A stretch of 64,000 nt of DNA from Vescimonas coprocola. Its GTDB lineage: Bacteria > Bacillota > Clostridia > Oscillospirales > Oscillospiraceae. Where the stretch lies: the NCBI RefSeq assembly GCF_018408575.1, contig NZ_AP023418.1:1082415-1146414 (forward strand), written 5' to 3'. A model generated the notes under the pieces. The model was not told the DNA's origin, did no database searches, and was given only the letters and a program-made list of their open reading frames with translations. This document shows positions 60,799-64,000 of this stretch, in pieces (position 1 is the stretch's first letter; the number at the start of each line of letters is the position of its first letter). A program made the translations under genes and the position numbers.

Positions 60799-61487
60799 AG
60801 CTTTTTCCTCCCTATCAGCAGACTGGCGAAGATCAGCACCATAGAGGGGATCACCAGGTTATCCGGGCCGCAGACCAGCAGGGCCACAACGGCACAGGCG
60901 ATGCCGATGGCTCCCGGCAGGCGGCGCTGCTTCTGCCGCAGCTGCTCCAGAAACAGCACCACGAACAGAGCCGTCAGGGCGAAATCCATGCCGGAAATGT
61001 CGAAGGGCAGCACGCCGCCCAATACGCCTCCCAGCATGGAGGCCGTGACCCAGTAGCTCCAGTCCAGCAGGGAGACGGAGAGATAGAATTTTCCGGCATC
61101 CACGCCCTCCGGCGGCTCCACGGTAGAGACAACGGAGAAGGTCTCGTCGCAGAGAGTATAGTACAGCATCCAGCGCTTCCAGCCCAGATCGTCATATTTT
61201 TTCAGCATGGACACGCTGTAAAACAGGTGCCGGGCGCTGATGGTGAGACTCAGCAGGAACACCTCCAGCGGGTCGAAGCCCGCCGCCAGCAGAGGAACGG
61301 CAGCATACTGGGTGCTGCCGCCGAAGGCGATGGCGCTGAACAGGCCGGACCACAGGGGGCCGTAGCCGATGGCCTGCATCAGCATCCCATAGGTGACGCC
61401 CAGCACCAGAAAGCCTGCAAAAATAGGGATGGTATGGGGGAAGGCGGCCCGCAGGGCTGACCGCCAGGAGGAGGGAGAGGACTGCAT
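60789..61487 (-). CDS. azlC: Branched-chain amino acid exporter subunit AzlC
   Basis: 232 residues with FGGSTQYAAVPLLAAG and LTISARHLFYSVSML, typical of AzlC. With AzlD forms a two-subunit exporter for branched-chain and related amino acids. Confidence 0.92.
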   Translation of the reverse strand: MQSSPSSWRSALRAAFPHTIPIFAGFLVLGVTYGMLMQAIGYGPLWSGLFSAIAFGGSTQYAAVPLLAAGFDPLEVFLLSLTISARHLFYSVSMLKKYDDLGWKRWMLYYTLCDETFSVVSTVEPPEGVDAGKFYLSVSLLDWSYWVTASMLGGVLGGVLPFDISGMDFALTALFVVLFLEQLRQKQRRLPGAIGIACAVVALLVCGPDNLVIPSMVLIFASLLIGRKKLCA

Positions 61488-61678
61488 AAAATATCACTTC
61501 CGGTGCAAGAATAGTCGAAATGAGACAGATAGATGGATTATAGCGGAGAGAGCAGCGATTGACAATGGGAAAATGTGCCAGATTTTATGCCCAAAAGAAC
61601 ACAAGGACTGGAAAAATGCGGCAAGATGGCGTATACTGAGACCATATGACTTGAAAGAGGGAAAGCGAGGTGCTTTTT

Positions 61679-62287
61679 ATGGAGGAAACGAGAAGCTTTG
61701 GATACGTCTGCCCCAAGTGCGGCAAGGCCGTGGTGGCCCGGCGCAGCAAGTTCGCCCTGTCGGCGGCGGCGGTACGGATGGAATGCCCCAAGTGCGGGGA
61801 GTCGGCGCTGGAGGTACAGACCGACGGCGTGCGCTTCCGGCTGTGGGTACCCTGCGGCCTGTGCGGCGGGGTACATCAGGCAGAGTGCAGCGCTCAGGAG
61901 CTGCTGGAGGGCCGTGGCATCGCTCTGGCCTGCCCGGAGACGAAGCAGCTGTGCTGCTACGCCGGAGAGGAGAGTCAGGTGATGGCCCGGACGGAGGAGC
62001 TGGCCATCCGAGTGGACAAGGAGCGCTCGGAGCAGCGAGAGGCGTTCACCGACAACGTCATCATGTATGAGGTGCTGTCGGAGTTGAAGGACATGGCCGG
62101 CCGGGGCAGTGTAAGGTGTGCCTGCGGAAGCAAGGACTACGGCATCCGCATCCACCGGGATGCCGTGGATCTGACCTGCCGGGCCTGCGGCGGGAAGCTG
62201 CGGCTCCCGGCGGCCACGGATGAGGATCTGGACCAGCTTTGCTGTCGTATGACGCTGGAGATCCCCGGACGAAAGGACGGCGTATGA
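61679..62287 (+). CDS. Zinc-ribbon protein
   Basis: About 202 residues with four Cys pairs (CPKCGK, CPKCGES, CGLCGG, CRACGG) and an acidic C-terminus. Likely a metal-binding regulator or rubredoxin-like scaffold; function unknown. ATG 61679 has GAGG upstream. Overlaps the CDF gene by four bases. Confidence 0.75.
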   Translation: MEETRSFGYVCPKCGKAVVARRSKFALSAAAVRMECPKCGESALEVQTDGVRFRLWVPCGLCGGVHQAECSAQELLEGRGIALACPETKQLCCYAGEESQVMARTEELAIRVDKERSEQREAFTDNVIMYEVLSELKDMAGRGSVRCACGSKDYGIRIHRDAVDLTCRACGGKLRLPAATDEDLDQLCCRMTLEIPGRKDGV

Positions 62288-63453
62288 TCGAATTACTGTC
62301 TCATTGGTTGATCCGGAACCGGGAAAATACCGGAGATCCGGCGGTACGGCTGGCCTACGGCCGCCTGTGCGGGCTGGTAGGTATCGGTCTGAACCTGCTG
62401 CTGTTCGGCGGAAAGCTGTTCGCCGGGACTGTCAGCGGCTCGGTGGCCGTGACGGCGGATGCCTTCAACAACCTGTCGGATGCAGGCTCGTCGGTGGTGA
62501 CGCTGCTGGGCTTTCAGCTGGCGGGGAAGAAGCCGGACCCCCAGCACCCCTTCGGTCACGGGCGCATCGAGTACATATCGGGTCTTGTAGTGTCGGGACT
62601 GATCCTGCTGATGGGTGTGGAGCTGGGGAAGTCCTCCGTGGAGAAGATCCTGCACCCGGAGGCGGTGGACTTCAGTCTGCTGGCGGTGGGGATTCTGGTG
62701 GCATCCATCGCCGTGAAGCTGTATATGTACCTGTATAACCGCCGTATCGGCAGGCGGATATCTTCCGCCGCCATGGAGGCCACGGCCACCGACAGCCTGT
62801 CCGATGCCATCGCCACCACGGCGGTGCTGGCGGCTATGCTGGTGGGACGGTTCACCAGCTTGATGATCGACGGTTGGGTGGGCCTTGTGGTGGCGTGCTT
62901 CATCCTCTTTTCCGGGTATCAGGCGGCTAAGGAGACGCTGGGACCGCTGCTGGGCCAGCCGCCGGAGCAGGAGCTGGTGGAGAGGATCCGGCAGATGGTT
63001 CTGTCCCACCCGCCTATCTGCGGCATCCACGATCTGGTGGTCCACGACTATGGCCCCGGTCGGATGATGGTGTCCCTCCATGCGGAGGTGCCGGCTCACG
63101 GAGATATTCTGGAGCTGCATGACGTCATTGACACCGCCGAAATGGAGCTCAAGCGCACCCTGCACTGCAACGCCGTGATCCACATGGACCCCATCATCAC
63201 CGATGATGCACAGATCGTGCAGCTGCGCCGACGGGTGGCGAAGCTGGTGCGGCAGGTGGACAGCGGCATGACCATCCACGATTTCCGGGTGGTGCCGGGA
63301 CCCAGCCACACCAATCTCATTTTTGATGCGGTGCTGCCCTTCGGGGAGCATATCACGGAGGCGGAGGCCGCCCGGCAGATCAGGGAGCGGGTGCGGCAGA
63401 TGGATGGGGGAGAGTACTACGCCGTGGTGACGGTGGAGAATCCCTATGTGTAA
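62284..63453 (+). CDS. Cation diffusion facilitator (CDF) metal exporter
   Basis: 389 residues, six helices with the DAFNNLSDAGSS and TDSLSDAIAT metal-binding Asp motifs, then the C-terminal cytoplasmic ferredoxin-like domain and a second domain (FRVVPGPSHTNLIFDAV). Exports Zn, Mn or Fe in exchange for protons. Coupled to the zinc-ribbon gene by ATGA. Confidence 0.93.
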   Translation: MIELLSHWLIRNRENTGDPAVRLAYGRLCGLVGIGLNLLLFGGKLFAGTVSGSVAVTADAFNNLSDAGSSVVTLLGFQLAGKKPDPQHPFGHGRIEYISGLVVSGLILLMGVELGKSSVEKILHPEAVDFSLLAVGILVASIAVKLYMYLYNRRIGRRISSAAMEATATDSLSDAIATTAVLAAMLVGRFTSLMIDGWVGLVVACFILFSGYQAAKETLGPLLGQPPEQELVERIRQMVLSHPPICGIHDLVVHDYGPGRMMVSLHAEVPAHGDILELHDVIDTAEMELKRTLHCNAVIHMDPIITDDAQIVQLRRRVAKLVRQVDSGMTIHDFRVVPGPSHTNLIFDAVLPFGEHITEAEAARQIRERVRQMDGGEYYAVVTVENPYV

Positions 63454-63488
63454 GAAAAAGCCAGCACCATGACGGTGCCGGCAGGGCG

Positions 63489-63821
63489 TTATTCCCAAGT
63501 CTGCCACACGTCGGGGCAGTAGCCCACGGTGGCCTGCTTGCCGTTGCGGACGATAGGCACCCGGAAAAGCTGGTATTCCAGCAGCTTCTCCTCGGCGGCC
63601 TGGGGCAGCAGATAGTCGATGCCCAGTTCCCGATAGTCGATACAGTCCCGGTCCACCAGTGCATCGCAGCCTACGGCGGCCCGAACGCTGCGGTACTCTC
63701 CGGCGGAGAGGCCCTTGGTGGCCAGATCGATGTACTGGTACTTGATACGGCGCTCCTTGAACCAGCGCTCGGCCTTTTTGGTGTCGAAGGACTTCCGCAG
63801 CCCGAAGATCTGAATGTTCAT
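63489..63821 (-). CDS. ArsC/Spx-like thioredoxin-fold protein without the N-terminal Cys
   Basis: 110 residues. ArsC/Spx fold with N-terminal IQIFGLRKSFDTKKAERWF; the position of the catalytic Cys (CxxS/C) is occupied by Arg-Lys-Ser, and no Cys follows it closely. RVPIVRNGKQATVGY gives the conserved cis-Pro segment. It may act in non-redox regulation. Start 63821 has AGGAGG upstream. Confidence 0.8.
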   Translation of the reverse strand: MNIQIFGLRKSFDTKKAERWFKERRIKYQYIDLATKGLSAGEYRSVRAAVGCDALVDRDCIDYRELGIDYLLPQAAEEKLLEYQLFRVPIVRNGKQATVGYCPDVWQTWE

Positions 63822-63859
63822 AAGAAACCTCCTGTAAAGTTGAAAGGTAGGGATATACA

Positions 63860-64000
63860 ATGGAGCCTGCTGTGATGCAGCTGAAGGAAATGGTAGCTTC
63901 ATCGGATAACATCGTATTTTTCGGTGGGGCAGGGGTATCCACGGAGTCCGGTATCCCGGACTTCCGCAGTGTGGACGGCCTGTACCACCAGAAGTTCCGG
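63860..64000 (+). CDS. Sir2-family NAD-dependent protein deacetylase (partial)
   Basis: 47 codons to the window edge: VFFGGAGVSTESGIPDFRS, the Sir2 NAD-binding signature GAGxS..GIPDFR. Cut by the window end. Confidence 0.9.
   Translation, partial: MEPAVMQLKEMVASSDNIVFFGGAGVSTESGIPDFRSVDGLYHQKFR

Noticed and set aside
60442-61056. Long plus-strand reading frame opposite azlCD
   Set aside because: Antisense shadow of the azlC/azlD genes, which have clear family motifs.

Overview
The window looks like the genome of a gut-type, moderately GC-rich Firmicute (Clostridia, probably Oscillospirales). The evidence is the sigma-A-type promoters, strong AGGAGG ribosome sites, a TPP riboswitch on thiT, a yybP-ykoY element on mntP, SPxTG-type sorting signals and Clostridia-style integrative elements. 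No species is claimed.

Layout. (1) 1-1900: a tyrosine recombinase gene bracketed by 10-bp inverted repeats, with a consensus promoter pointing out of the unit, then an M50-like membrane protein. (2) 2150-19640, almost all minus strand: a decaying integrative element. It has a three-gene serine-recombinase module (one gene broken by an in-frame TAG, one lacking the catalytic arginine), a MazF toxin, a sigma factor, a TetR-controlled operon of two large surface proteins, a frameshifted HTH gene, a deletion fusion of sortase B and VirD4 remnants, a frameshifted ArdA-like gene, and three transfer-region genes. (3) 19667-47233, mostly plus strand: an apparently complete integrative conjugative element of about 27.6 kb. 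It sits in the 3' end of tRNA-Gln(CTG) and is bounded by a 46-bp direct repeat. It carries integrase, ParA/ParB partition genes, a type III toxin-antitoxin (toxI repeats plus ToxN), a second ParB, MobV relaxase, SSB, a giant adhesin gene interrupted by a group II intron, a type IV secretion module (pilin-like protein, VirB4, peptidoglycan hydrolase, VirB6-like protein, VirD4), an ArdC/zincin/TOPRIM protein, an HTH protein and a small serine resolvase. (4) 47256-64000: ordinary chromosome with thiT, a DivIVA-like gene, a radical SAM gene, an IS200 remnant, Nudix, DegV/MarR, mntP, asnA, an aminotransferase, a YkvI-like transporter, an ABC pseudogene, azlCD, a CDF transporter, an ArsC-like gene and the start of a sirtuin gene.

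The most unusual feature is the intron at 28284-30054. Its ends, EBS1/IBS1 pairing, domain V and domain VI can all be read, and splicing would restore one adhesin frame of 1,079 residues. It has no reverse transcriptase. Where that gene normally sits it carries a lipoprotein gene and a convergent pair that looks like a type I toxin-antitoxin. The same ICE also carries a family of near-perfect short palindromes, at least two of them in frame inside proteins.

How the genes work together. The ICE is stabilised by partition genes, a type III toxin-antitoxin and a probable type I system. It is moved by MobV plus a Gram-positive type IV system, protected by an antirestriction protein, and displays an adhesin. 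The older element to its left shows successive loss of transfer and recombination functions while its TetR-surface-protein operon remains open.
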